In this document: in pieces, positions 48,101-60,902 of the stretch
Numbering within the stretch: the first letter of the stretch is position 1
Layout of the letters: every line of letters starts with the position of its first letter
Source of the DNA: Physcomitrium patens
Taxonomy: Eukaryota > Streptophyta > Bryopsida > Funariales > Funariaceae
DNA length: 64,000 bases
NCBI RefSeq assembly: GCF_000002425.4
Contig: NC_037253.1
Span: forward strand, 4,963,573 to 5,027,572
Direction: 5' to 3'
Notes under the pieces: generated by a model
What the model was told of the DNA's origin: nothing
The model's database searches: none
Seen by the model: the letters and a program-made list of their open reading frames with translations, nothing else
Translations under genes and position numbers: made by a program

Positions 48101-48900
48101 GATATATCAAAAAAAAGATAAATGCCATTTTATTCTATAAAAATAGAAAATAATCAAGAATATGATATCAAAGAAGATTTAGATTCAAGGCAGTACCAAA
48201 ATAGATTAAAATATCTTTTACATTAGTACCTATATGATATTAGTACATGCACATGAGAACTAGCTAAGAATCTTGAAAATGCAACAAAGAAGGTTGATGC
48301 TTTTCAATAACAACATCCATCAAAATCAAGATATAAGATATTAAATCTTTGTTATCAAAGAAATAAGATTTAAAGAAGATTGCATTCTATCTTCTATCTT
48401 TTTTTGTAATTCCTATATATTTGTGGTACTAAAAATTTGTTAAATCAATTACTAGTGGATCCAAGTCAAGAAATTTTATTTCTAGAATTATCAAATCAGA
48501 CATTACAATTGTCACAACCTTCATGACAATATAATAGAGGTGAAGACCTTAAAGAATGACATGTTCTTCTTCTAATAGATAGTAAAATATAACATATTTG
48601 ATATCACAATCTTAGATGAGGCTTCCTATGCTTGGTGATATTATTAAAGGTAGAAACCATTTCTAATAATTTACAAATTATTTTATTTGAAAAGAGTTAC
48701 AAAGTCTTTAACAATGATCAAATATCAAGATAGTCTTCTTGCCTAGATATGCAACATTATTGATGGCTGAGATGAATGGTTAATAATTTTTAAAGAAAAT
48801 AAAGATCAGAGTATGTATCAAATATAATATGTCTCATCTTATACTTCTTCAATATACGATTGTCACTCCTTTTGGAACTTATTCCTAGAAGAAAGGATAA

Positions 48901-49075
48901 TATCATAGATATGTATATTTATCTCAATAAGAAGTATTAAGTAGAAGATAAATGTAGATAAATTTAATATTATCTTATAACAAAGCTTCTTAAAAGCTTT
49001 ATAAACATGCATTTAATTTTATACATGTTTGTAGTTGATTGATAGATTAGAAACTTGGCCAAAAAATTAGCCATG

Positions 49076-49117
<42 letters not shown>

Positions 49118-49459
49118 CTTATAGTACAAGCTAACTATGAAGCATACATATATGAATTTTTTTTTGTAAGTTAGACATGTATTTTTTTTTTTTGCAAGTT
49201 GGAGACATGTCAGAGATCCTATAGAAAGTCCTTGTATAGCTCCTAGTTAAATAGTATATATGAAACCAAAAATAAAGCCTTCTTCACTCTTATTAATGTC
49301 TTTCTTGTTCTTAGTTTAATTTCAAGAATCTCTACTCTTCTTATCTTTGGCAATAGTTATTATAGTTCTAATACTATATTAATTTAAGTGATATAAATTC
49401 TTCTTTAGTAATATAGGAGTGTTTTTAGGATTTTATTGTTGAGATTCATGTCCTTGATA
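48901..49459 (+). repeat. 3' LTR of chromovirus B with an internal (TA)n expansion
   Basis: About 559 bases. A pure TA tract at about 49079-49116 is absent from the 5' LTR and arose after insertion. The right end abuts the CTTTA target duplication. Confidence 0.85.
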
Positions 49460-49464
49460 CTTTA

Positions 49465-51780
49465 AATGAAGTGTGATAAAGATCTTAGTTTCACAAAAGA
49501 CAACTCTTTTAAGTAATTTGAGAGCATTTTAATATAAAAAATTCATTTTAAGATTAGTTATAAATAAAAAAATCTTAAGATGAATACATATCAAATGCAT
49601 TGCAATTTGAAACATGGTTTTGTGATTTTGGACAAGCATTATTGAATAAGAATTTTGAATTAATAATATATATATATTAAAAACATAGATAAAAAATTAC
49701 ATCTTTTTTCTAAAGAAATGAAATAAAGAACAAAACCTTGAAAATATTTTTTAGAGTATGTTTGTATTAAAGATTTTAATTCTTTCTACTTTTTAACATA
49801 AAATAAAAATATAATTTTATTTTTGTAAAATTAAGAATGCCATCATTGTGGATACAAATTATTTTAGATTTATTAACTATAAACTTAAAAATCACATGAA
49901 TAAGTTTCTAACTATGATAATAATTATTTTTCAATGGTACATAGACAGAAGTCCAAAAGAATGATTAATATGTATCAACAAAAATATTCATAATACTATT
50001 CAATGTAAAAATGTAAAATTTAAAAATAACAATAATGGTAAAAATAAAGACCATATAATTCTTTCAAAGCCATGTAATGGATTCTAGTAATTTTATTTTA
50101 GTCCAAGAAAAAAAAAATCAATAAAAATTTCATCATTATAAAACTTGTTTAAATTCTATTGTTCAATTTATTCTAATTAGACACAAAAAATGAAATTTGA
50201 ATCTGATTTGTTTTACAAATCGTTTGTTTATTTTTATATAAAATAAAAAAAGATGGAAAATACAATTTTATTTTATTTATTTTTATTCATTCTGTTATAT
50301 TAATTATAAATTAGAAAAGAAAACCCATTTGGCAAGTAAAACATATGTTAAATGCTTAGAAGAATTTTAACAGGCTATAAAATTCTTTATAATATATAGC
50401 CTACTAAATCACAATGTCTGCTATCAATTTAATAGTGTATGTGAATGTCAAGATTGTAGTCACATGGTTTAGAATATTCAGACTAATTGTGCAAAAGAAA
50501 CAGGAAAAGCTTGTGTGTGAAATTGGTACAAAAGATGCTGATTCTAAAGGTCCAAGGTCAAAATTTGATTGTAATTCATACCTACTCATTTAATAAAATT
50601 AAAAATTAAATTGTAATACAGTTTTTGATAAAGATTTCATACTTTTTATTTTATTTTTATAGAAATACGTTCAAAAAATATAAGTACCTTTTTGTTACAA
50701 ATGACCAAACACAAAAATTACTATCATGAGTCAAACACCAAATCTTATTTTGAAAACCATCCAATTTGAATTAAAATTTTCTCATAGTGCCAATTTCAAA
50801 CTTCATATGGTAGTGAAGGTGTTGTCGTCTTTGTAAATATAAAATTTGAAGTTACCATAAGTCAAGTTGCAGTTGAAGGTTAGAGTAGATTTAATAAAAC
50901 TTATTGTTTTGTCTATGATCCTCTACTTTTTCTTACACAAGATTTTTATTTTTACGTTTATTTTGAGAAACTATAAAATTCTTATAACACTGTTCACATC
51001 TGGAAGATTGTATTTTTATTTATTGTTTTAAAGCTTTACAGTAAAAATTAAACACATTTTAGTTGGAATTTTAAAGCAATTTTTTTATATTTTGTAATAG
51101 TATTTTTTTTTTTATTAACTTTATTTTTTAAAACTCTATGTAGATTATTGAAGCTAGATTACTTGTTTAGATTTACTGAAAGTATGTGTTGACAAAGAAA
51201 GAGGAGTGTTGTGTGTAATATTTAAGTTAAGACTATATGATAGTAAATCAGATTTAGCAAACAATTTCTAAGAAAAAAAAAATGATTATGTTTTATTGCA
51301 ATTATTTGAAATTTGAAATCCACAAGTTGAAAATTGTCAATACATGGATTATAAATATAAAACTATTCAACTTTACATACATTTTTGCATCAATTCCACC
51401 ATCCATTTATATCCATATATTTGCACCATTTGATCCTAACCCATGAGCCAAAAAAGATTTGTGTCGACTTCAGTACATATTGGAAAGGCCTAAGAGCACA
51501 CAAAACTTGGTTTTCTTACTTCTGTTAACTGATAGAATAACAATAATAGCAGTGGCCATTTCACCAGTCAAAACGCAAAATAAATTGGGAAAGTTGGAAA
51601 TCAGGTGTCCACGTCCCCAGCCCTGCAGAAATGTAAACTCTTAATACAAAGCTCTCAATACTCTGGACAAAAAGCCAATTCTACAGGACAGCTAAGAAGA
51701 AGATTGAGAGCAAAACCAGTCCAAAAAATGTCACAATAATTCCATTTCTCACTCCCTCTCATGCACAATAATTCTATTAT
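49465..51780. other. AT-rich spacer
   Basis: No gene or element recognised. Composition is AT-rich up to about 51.4 kb and then rises. A frame at 50589-50404 (minus) has no support. Confidence 0.55.
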
Positions 51781-51800
51781 CACATGTGGATGTATGTATG

Positions 51801-51805
<5 letters not shown>

Positions 51806-51851
<46 letters not shown>

Positions 51852-52014
51852 TTGTTTGTTTGTTTGTTTGTTTTTGTTTTTTTTGTTTTTTTTGTTTTTT
51901 TTTTTTGCCTTGTTGATTTCTGAATGGTTTTCGTTTATTCCATTAAGCACTTTTAACCCCCCAAACCAATGTCAGAACTAACACACACACACACACACAC
52001 ACTCTCTCTCTCTT
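51806..52014. repeat. Compound microsatellites: (TA)n(TG)n(TTTG)n and (AC)n(TC)n
   Basis: Two compound tracts, at about 51806-51872 and 51980-52013, with a T/G-rich stretch between. Confidence 0.95.
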
Positions 52015-52379
52015 GTTTGGGAGATGATCCCAAATGCATCACACCCAAGTGTGTAGAAAAAGCAGGAAATGTGGTGCACAAAACGAAACATGTGCTTCAG
52101 AAACTCTCGGCGGCACCATGACGACGGAGCCATGGGTAGCTTTCAAAGCACCCAATCCACCCAGAAGAAGGAAATGCTTGGTTGCATGGCTGCTGCATGG
52201 TTGCTAGCTAACACATCTGATAAAGTCAGACAAGCAAGCAAACAAGCAGGCAGGCAGGATGAATGAATGGCTGATTGGATGTTGCGGAAGCCACAACAAA
52301 TGCAGTGCCAGCTGTGCAATTGCGAGGTTTCAGTATGCAATTGGTTATGAAAGAAAGGGAGGAGGCGGAGGAGGAGGAC

Positions 52380-52530
52380 AAACGGAAGTTTAATCAACCG
52401 AATGTGGATCAGGAGAGGAGGAGGAGGAGGAGGAGGAAAACGGGAGTTTAATCAACTGAATGCGGATCAGGAGAGGAGGAGGCGGTGGAGGAGGGGTCAG
52501 GGTCTCTGTTGTTGTTGTTGTTGTTGTGCG
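52380..52530. repeat. Tandem duplication of about 60 bp with (GGA)n, followed by (TTG)n
   Basis: The block AGTTTAATCAAC-GAATG-GGATCAGGAGAGGAGG occurs twice, starting near 52386 and 52445. Each copy runs into a GGA-rich tract, then a (TTG)n tract at about 52507-52527. Long frames here come only from the repeats. Confidence 0.85.
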
Positions 52531-52649
52531 TGGGACGGCAACGGGGACAGGCATGACAGCAGTGAAAACGACGGAAGCCTCGTGAGAGCGTAGCAACAAA
52601 CAGCAGGTGAAAACAACCAACCTAAGATAGGGAAAACTTCGAAAAATAG

Positions 52650-52681
52650 AGAGAAAAAAAAAAAAAAAAAAAAAAAAAAAA
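52650..52681. repeat. Poly(A) tract of about 30 bases
   Basis: Pure A run preceded by AGAGAG. It could be the tail of a plus-strand retroposed sequence, but no body is recognised upstream. Confidence 0.85.
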
Positions 52682-54420
52682 CTGTTGAGAAGAAAATTGC
52701 AATCCCTTCCATGACCTGACAAGCGAGTTCGATTACCGAGAAAACATGAGGACCTGGGTCGGGTATTGGATTCCGGGAGTGTTCGAGGAGTCAGGAAACT
52801 GGATCGATCGACATTATCAGTATTTTCTGGCGCCGGAGAGTGGAAAATTGTGGAGCTAAAGGGGGTCAGCGATGGCCGGCCACATGCAGTGAGTGGCCCC
52901 TCCTCATGATGGATGGATGCATTGTTCGATCGATGGATCTCCTTCTGTTGCGCTACAGAAAACTCACTCAAGCAGTGGGTTTCCGTAGAATGGTTTTTCG
53001 TTGATTGTTGTCTAGTGCTCGGCGACCTCTCATGTGGGGGTGGTATTAGGCACGGTAGTTAGGTGTGAGGTGACTATACGCTACACCATCCTGAAGCTTC
53101 TGGATCCGTATTCAATCCCCCTACTCCACTTGGATAGAATGGGTGTTGTTGGATGCAGGCCTGCCGCTGCAGGGGTGGCAGGTGTGGCAGGTGTAGCAGC
53201 AGGCCCGGCAGTTGTTGAGCTTTCATGTGGACATGACAGGTCTGACACTGACGACGGTAGTGCTGCCACCTGATGCCAGAAGCATTATTGAGCTATGTCT
53301 GATTTGTCAGAAAGAAAGAAAGAAAAAAGGTTTTGTTAGGGGACTGTTGCAGGATCATACTCTTCCGCTCATTCTCTTTCTCTATCTCACTTCCTGTGGT
53401 ACCTGCTGATCATACTCTTGCGCAGAAATACACGTACTGATCACACGCCAAGGATTGAAATACGAATGCACTACCCCTCTCATGCATGATTCTAATGGTT
53501 TCCTGTTCATTCTTGAGAACCGACTTCTTCTATATAGGTGAGAAATAGCTGAGTTGTAAATGCTGGCGGTTGCTGGAATGTGGGGGTATACTGTTGCAGA
53601 CAGATTGCGAGCTATGATCTGCACTGCTGCTTTGAATGAGCAGATTGGCTTAGTAATGGACATAATCCAGGGAAATAAAGGAAGAAAAAGATAGATAGTA
53701 GAGATAAAAAAAAGAAGAAGAGAGCGACGAATTGTACCCCACTTTGCATTACATTGTACTAAGTTTAAACAGTAAAACATTCAATTGGTCATCACCTGAT
53801 GACTCTCAATCATTTCATCTGCTTTGCCCACCTTTAGAATCGGTGACACATTTAGTTTGGAATGTCTGAAGTTCGCCACCCGTGAGTGACAAATCCCCCC
53901 TTCTAGTCGAACTTCAGAATTGATGCCGAATCCACCAGCTTCCACTTGAATAATCCAGGCTCTTTTAACGTGTTCCTCATCAGTTTCTATTCAGCGCGAT
54001 CTCAATATATATATTTTTTTTTCCCACTTGGATGTTTTCCTGGCTACTCAGATCTTCGGAGCCCCACAAGCATAATGATCCTCTCCACCGGGCTACTCCA
54101 AATGATCCGAACCAAAATTAGCGTTACCGATTGCCCCTCCGCTCTGAAAATTCCATGCAGGGCCCGCCAGATTTAGTAGTGGATATATTAGATTAGGCGT
54201 GTTTGAGGGGAGCGACACAAAATCCCATCCTCCAATCTTCGTTTTTGTCTCACCACAAATAATCACCAAAAAGGTGGGCCCAGGTCTCTTTACCGTGAGG
54301 CATGAGTGAGGATGCTCTCTCTTACCGTGCACGTTTGATGTTTTTTTGAAACACAGGAGCATATTTTAAGTATATGCAAGAGTGAAAAGCAAAATCTATG
54401 TCCCATGTCACACGAAGCAA
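52682..54420. other. Spacer of ordinary composition; short GCAGGTGTG minisatellite
   Basis: No convincing gene. At about 53165-53212 the words GGCAGGTGT, GGCAGGTGT, AGCAGCAGG and CCCGGCAG form a short degenerate repeat. Frames at 53382-53780 and 54093-54362 (minus) lack recognisable motifs. Confidence 0.45.
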
Positions 54421-55385
54421 CACCGTCCAAAGACTAGTGGAGGCTTAAATGGAGAAACTCAGAGCTTCTGTCAAACCAGCTGCCAGCTTCAGTAGCCATC
54501 AACATTTAAAACCCTAGTGGAATTTCCTCCACACAATTCAATGCCCCTCCTAACTGCTTAAAAATGTATTTTGCTGATCACGCTTGCACTCTGAAGAGAT
54601 TGCGTTAACTAAGCGTTTAACGTTTTAGTTGAAGTCTTTCGAATTGAAATCCGAGGCGTTTCGTGTAATGTATTTCAGTGACCGGATTTATTGTTCAACT
54701 GGTGACATGAGTACCCAGTCATTTTGAGTATGTAAAACGTCTGTCCACACCCTAATGAAACACAATGTCAACAAGCTACGATTCTGATTCCTAGACGACA
54801 GTGGGAATCGGAACCCTCCTGCATATCTCATTTAGTGAAACTAGATTTTTGAAGAGAAAAAGCATACATTTCGGAGATTGCCCGCAGAAGTACATTGATT
54901 ATTTTTACGCACCGGGCAGAAGGAAAGAAACAAATCGCTCTGCAATCGAGAGCTCGCTGGCGTGGTAGAAGGGTGTAAAAGCATGGCTAACTACAGCTCA
55001 GGTCTGTGAACTGTTCTGTAGGGGACCTGACGTGAGATTTATTGCTATCCTCCCCTCCGCGCGTCTCGCATCCTCCGTGACTGCTCCCTTGTCCACAGCG
55101 CCGGGCGATGGGCTTCACCTACGCAATCGATGGTGTACGAATCAGTTTGTTTCACTCATCACTTTCATCGCGTGGACGGTCAAACATCACTCCGTTAATG
55201 TAGTGCTGTCATTGCATCCGGACTTGCGTGATTGGAGGTCCGTTGCAGTATTTGTACCAGTCACCCGGAAGGCGATCAGTTGTTTTTCTTCTTGAATTGA
55301 TGTGTGTGTGTGAACCTGCAGACGAATCGCTGGTTTTCTTCGGAGGTTTCCAGGGGGTAGTTTAAGCTTGTGTAACTTGAGAGCA
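54421..55385 (+). promoter_or_regulatory. Promoter and leader region of the secreted GCxxxYW protein gene
   Basis: Sequence of ordinary GC immediately upstream of the ATG at 55386, with the word AAACCCTAG (near 54510), a telo-box variant. The transcription start is not determined. Confidence 0.35.
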
Positions 55386-56804
55386 ATGGCGTCTAGGAGG
55401 ATGTTGGTAGTGGCGTTGCTAGGGTTGTGCATAGTCTCGGCTGTAGCGGTTGCAGATGTGAAAGAAGTGAAGCCGAACAATTATCCCAATTTCGAGTTTC
55501 ACGAGTCGCCGGTTGTGTCTACCGCTGACGAGAAGCCAAACAACTTCCAATCCTCGCAGCTTGATGCTCACAATGAAGAAGCCTCAACAAAGGAGTTCAA
55601 GCCCAATAACTACCCTGACTTCAAGTTCAAGGAGACGCCCGTGAACGAGGCATCTCCAGCTCACGTAGACAATGCGCACGACGCGTTTGCGAGGAATGAC
55701 CACAACAGCTTGTACACGGTGCCGGATGCGACCTATTGGTCGTCTCGGTCAGACGACCAATCGTCCAGCCATGAGACGTACTATGGAGACTCGCAATTCG
55801 AGTTTAATGTCCGGCAGGGAACGCAGGAAGTTAGTAGCTTCGAAAACACTCCATCGACGAAGGCGGTCTTCAAGACTGTACTTCCTGAGTACAAAGGCTC
55901 TGATGTCAGCAACAGATACCCCTCTTCGTACGAGATGATCAACGGGCGCAACCAGGAAACCAATTCCGGGAGGTTCAACCCTTTTGCCTCGAATGAAGTG
56001 CGGTTCACTAACGTTCACAAGACGCAAGTGCCGGGGGAGGATCACGCCTCTGGCAGTGAGCATTCCGAGCGCTCCGGCTCCAGCCAGTTCTACTCTCCTT
56101 CAAGCGACCCCGACTTCGCGTTTAGGTTCGCCAAGCCCGAGTCCACGACGCCGTCGAGTTTCGGTGACAACAAGTTCCAAGCCGACAACCAAGCCGATGA
56201 GAATGTTTACTCGCAGTTTCAGTTCGACAATAGCGAGGCCACTAACGATCCCACTGCTACTTACGGCCGCACAACCCCCGTCCTTGCCGCAGGTAATGCG
56301 AAACAGCTAGTCGCTGGAGGAGGCCATGGCTGCAGCCACATGTAAGCCTCTCCACTCTCTAAATGCTCTTTTTACGTGTTTCTCTTGACAGCAATACTCT
56401 GAAACCTTCGCTTTTTCGGTTTGAGATTGCATGAAGAAGCTCATGAAACACCACATTTTTGTGGTTTTAGGTATTGGGCGGAGCACACCAAGCAATGGCC
56501 CTCGTTTTTTAACGTCAACACCCAAGTCGCCCAGGCATTCGGAACGAAAGCCGGTGAGGTGTATGGAACCACCACACTGTTTCAGGCTTTGTATGATAAC
56601 CGTTCCGATGGGTACAGCCAGCTCCTGAGCCATGGAACCGCAGCTCTTCTCAACTCCTACATCATGCCGAACTATGGAGACCGCCACGACGCTGTGATTG
56701 ATCAGTTTCTCGGTGCACTGGCTTCCCGGACTGCGGCTGGCGTTCAAGCGCAGAAATTCTTGAACAAAAACCATGCGTATGGACCCAACGAGTGCATGAA
56801 CTAG
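55386..56804 (+). CDS. Secreted protein with a C-terminal GCxxxYW domain (bacterial GCxPGYW-like), two exons
   Basis: Exons 55386-56341 and 56471-56804; the GTAAG donor at 56342 and the TTTTAG acceptor ending at 56470 join in frame (codon AT|G), giving 429 residues. The first ATG at 55386 begins a clear signal peptide (MASRRMLVVALLGLCIVSAV). Next come two copies of a KPNNYPxFxFxExPV repeat (about residues 29-45 and 72-90) with a shorter KPNNF copy between. A long Ser/Asn/Asp-rich, probably disordered region with FxF words (FEFNV, FAFRF, FQFDN) follows. The C-terminal domain starts at GCSHMYWAEH (315-324) and includes W in KQWPSFF, AFG, TTLFQAL, AALLNSYIMPNYG and a final Asn-Glu-Cys. The order matches the GCxPGYWKxH...W...FG...TLLxAL...AVAALLN...P..Y pattern known from bacterial extracellular proteins. 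An apoplast or wall role is inferred; no function is known to me. Confidence 0.85.
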
Positions 56805-58861
56805 GAGCTGCGGCTTCCTCCTCCTCTACCCCCATAATCTGATCCTCATCTTCTCCTATCATTTGCCTAAGTGCATGCAATGAATAGTACTAGGAATTGG
56901 TGACTTCGGAGATGGATCCCGTCGTGGCTCACACTTATTTAGTTACGACTCGACGTGTGTGTAACTGTGTCGGTTATTGCTACTGCACCAGTCGTTGGGC
57001 GGGTGTGATCTCCTCTAAAACTTCCTCAACATTGAGCTTTTGTTTGTACCAGGATGCAGGGTCTGTAGGCCGCACGGGTGATAATGCTTAGGCTCGTCCA
57101 GGTTTGAAAATTTTATGCATTCGTGCTCTAATAACAATCGAATCTCCTGCTTCGACGGCCTCATAATGTTCTGGACGTTGCACTTCGCTGCCCCGTGTTG
57201 TGATGGTATGTCTTCATTGTTGTCTTGCGAAGTCTCAAGTGAAGAAATTGAAGGGGTTGTGAAGGAGTGAATGAATCATTTGTCATTCCGAGTCATTTGT
57301 TGGCTATTTGATGTAACTTTCATACTCAGTGGATGTCCGAGTGAGAGTCAAATCGAAAGGATTTCACATACTACTTGCAGAAGTCACTTGTTTTCACAGG
57401 CTCATTGAGAATCTACGTTCTCTAAACCCATGATCCACAACTTCTCATACTTCCGAACTAATTTCGATTCGTACGCTCCATCAGTCTGATTCAAAATAGA
57501 CGAAATGCTTTAAATGTAAAACATTTGTGCCATAATGCTTCTCAAATCTAACTGTTTGCATACCCCATGCTCCGTCTCTCTAGCTGTGTCTACTTTCATT
57601 ATAACAGAACCTGCTGCCATAATGTGCACTGGACACAATCCCTCACCAGACAAGCTGCACAATTGCTGCAGTGCTGATCCTTGATCACTGTGGCCAATCC
57701 TCCAAACTAGACGACGCTGATCAAGCTGCTGTCATGCGTTGCAAACACCATTCACAGATTTGTTACGCGAACTGTGAAGGAAGGTCTCGCAGCTCTTGCC
57801 AAGGCATCACGCACTGTTTCATGCTCCTTCGTTTCTTAAATTCTTTTGTGTGAATGTTTTCACTTGCCTTCATTATCTTTTACTTAACTTTATGCATGAA
57901 CAAATTAATTTTTATTGCAGCGAGAAGAGAACTTTGAAGTGCAATTCATGGTGGGATGAATTATTCTCAAGTCCATTCTTGATGAGTTAAATTAACATTC
58001 TTTAAGAAATATATTCCATTTTTCTTCTCTTTTTCTAAAAGTTGTATTCTCCAATGGGTTTATTTATAATATTCTGTTATTAAGGGATGTTAGAATAGAA
58101 GAATAGATAAATGGAAGTTTAGCAAAGAATAAAGATGCTAATTAGAGACTACTGGAGAATACAACTTTTAGTGGAATAGGAGGAAAAATTAATCAAAAAA
58201 TTAATCTAAAAATTATGGATTCTATCTTTAAAAAAACATATAAATCATTTATAGTAAAAATCAGATAGATGAGTATATTTTGTAGTTATTAAAAAACTTA
58301 TCTCTACTCTAATAGAATTTTAGCTTTTTTCAAAATAGATTTATGAATTTTGTATTGTTATGCTTTTTAGGACTTTCATCTATTAAATTAATCATTTTTG
58401 CTCTAGTTCCAAATATTATTTTATTTTGGCCTTCTAATCTTGTAGCAATGTTACTACTTTTGTTGTTCTAGAACCTATGTAATTTTATAATTTTCGTGGT
58501 GTTTCTTATTTGTATTTTTCTGCTATATTTAAGTTATATTTTTTTGTGGTAAATAGAATTATTGGCAATAATTTATACATAGTTGTATTTGTTAGCATCA
58601 TATAATTTCTTTGATTAATCAAAAAAACTATAAAATTATAATATTACACAAAAATAAAGTATTTTATAAGATAGGATATTTCAAAAGAAGTAAGAACATG
58701 TAGTATTTATTTTATTTATAATTGTATTATGCATAAAATAGATTATTTTTAACAATAAAAGTACTATAGTTTCCTATGTTATTTGAGAAATTTAATACGA
58801 ATTAAAGGCATCTTAAAAAAAATATAATAAAATTATAAATATCTTACAAGCGATGGTATAG
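56805..58861. other. 3' flank of the secreted-protein gene and AT-rich spacer
   Basis: Gene-like composition to about 57.9 kb, including the 3' untranslated region. From there on it is AT-rich without a recognised element up to the LTR of element D. Frames such as 57671-57853 have no support. Confidence 0.5.
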
Positions 58862-60902
58862 TACCAAGAACAAGAATTCAAAGATTGTACACAAACAAGT
58901 AAGATGTATATTAGAGAGAGATGACTAAACAAAAGAAAAAGTAATTATACATATTCAAGAAGAAACTTGAATGACTAATATGAAAAATTAAAAAAACTAA
59001 AGACTTTTGAAATTAAACTAGAAAAGAGATAGGAGTGAATAAAAGTGAACAAGGCCTCACTTTTTTCTCTATGTACACTATTTAAATATAAGCTACATGG
59101 CAACTTTCTTTAAGACCTTTGACACACACCCAACTTAAAAAATATATGTCTAACTTGCAAGACAAGTTTTATGTAGGTGCACTATATAGCCAACTTGTAT
59201 AATAAGTAGCCAACATGTGCAACATGTGGCCAATTTGCAGGCCAAATTTTCAATGTGTTAATCACATGTAGACACATATAAAGCCAAATTTGTATCTACA
59301 AAGCTTCTAAGAAGCTTGTACATAAGATATTATCATCATTTATTTACTTCTACTTACTTCTACTTAATTCATCTTATTTAGGTAATTTCTAGTGTTAGTT
59401 ATATCTATGACATTACCTCTCTTTTTAAGCACTAGTTCCACAAGAAATAATGATCACATATTAAGAAAGTCTAAGATGTAATAAATTATATTTGTTATAT
59501 ATTTTGATGTTTATTTTCTTTAAAAAGTAGTTGATAGGTTCTTTCAACCATTGATAGTGTCTTATATTAGGACAAAAATACTAGTCTATTATTTGATCAT
59601 TGTTAAAGTCTTTATAACTTTCTTCAAATTAAATATTTGGAACTTTATTAAATTAAGGGTACATCTCATTTATGTAGCAATAATATATGGTTGTCTTAAA
59701 ATACAAAAATATGTAAACATATCTTATATACAAAAATTTTGTTTATAAATAATATCTCCTATCATTCCATTGATATTTTACACAAGCTTCATAGAAATCT
59801 TCTTTTGAATTATTTGTTGATAATATCATCTATCCATATTCAATAGTAATAGGCTAATTTTTTTATATATATAATTCTTTTAACATCAAATCAATTTCAA
59901 CATCACAATCTATTAATAATACAATTTATTTCTCTAATTCTCATAATTTTATCAAAGCTTTTGTAGTGGCCCTTGCTTAATAAATTTATAAATAATGATT
60001 AAAGGCTTGAATTATATATATATATATTTATAAATCTAATTCTTAAAACATCTCCAAATATATTGCATTTCAACTTCTTCATATATATTATTTTCTATTC
60101 TTCATATTTATTATGCATTTGATGTCATTGTATTTCTTTTAGATTATCATTTCTTCTTTTTTGTATCAATATCAACTTCAAGAAATTTATGCTTTTTATT
60201 TCTTAAAATTTTATTTATTTTAAATTCAATCTTTCCATCTGAAATTCGTTCTTCTAGTATCTTCTTCAAATTTGTAACAATCTCAATATACATTTGTGAT
60301 CTCAGAGCATAAGTTTTTTTTCTTTATGATTTTTTAGAATTTTTCTTTGCTTTAAAGAAACATACTCTATTGATTTTTCATGCATAGGAGTATATTTTGT
60401 TATTTTTTTTTTCTATTCTTCTTATTATTTACAATGGTATTTCATTATTTTCAAATTTTATTCATTTTTCTTCTATTGATGCATCTTAATGACTCCTTGC
60501 AATAAATTTATGAACATATAATCTATCTATTGAATCATCTCACTTAAAAATTTATAAAATATTATTGCTAAAAAATTCTAAATTATTTCTAGTAATTTTG
60601 ATTTTTTAGCATTATGCATTGCAGTTGACATAAGAAACTAAAATCTCTTAAAAATTCAAGATTTATGATTAGATGTTTTCATAGATTTTCTTCCAATCAA
60701 TATGTTGGTGTTTCATTTCGTCAGAATATATGCACTTTAAAATCATCTTTTAAAAATACCTCCATTCTTCTTTTATCAAAGTTTGTTTTCAATTTTTCTT
60801 CACTTTCTTTTTTTAAGTATACTATACCATCATTGAAAAAAAAATTATTCCTTTGCATAGCACTTTTGTGAAATCTTTACACTCCATTCTTCAATGATCT
60901 AT
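58862..60902 (-). mobile_element. Chromovirus D: old, partial Ty3/gypsy copy (3' LTR and 3' internal part)
   Basis: About 58862-59412 aligns with the LTRs of this lineage on the minus strand (CAAGAACAAGAATTC at the left edge, TGACA at 59408-59412, and the shared CTTCTAAGAAGCTT block). 59413 to at least 59700 matches the stretch next to the LTR in element C (the 61.45-61.7 kb part). Further right the similarity fades and the border with element C at 60903 is not explained. The copy is AT-shifted and broken many times; its age appears close to that of element A. Confidence 0.6.

Larger units (their letters stand above)
41321..49459 (+). mobile_element. Chromovirus B: Ty3/gypsy element, full-length outline with perfect target duplication, decayed
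   Basis: Bounded by a 5' LTR (41321-42392, interrupted) and a 3' LTR (48901-49459). The 5-bp word CTTTA directly precedes it (41316-41320) and directly follows it (49460-49464), a perfect target duplication. Internal traces, plus strand: gag (about 42.8-43.6 kb with zinc knuckle near 43.57), protease (43.7-43.97), reverse transcriptase (45.75-46.35), RNase H (46.4-46.75), integrase (47.1-47.7), chromodomain (about 48.15-48.28). The copy is broken dozens of times and is strongly AT-shifted. It carries two later insertions, listed separately. Confidence 0.88.

Noticed and set aside
52390-52971. 193-codon frame, minus strand
   Set aside because: Made of simple repeats (poly-Phe, poly-Thr, poly-Pro, poly-Ser) from A, TTG and GGA tracts.
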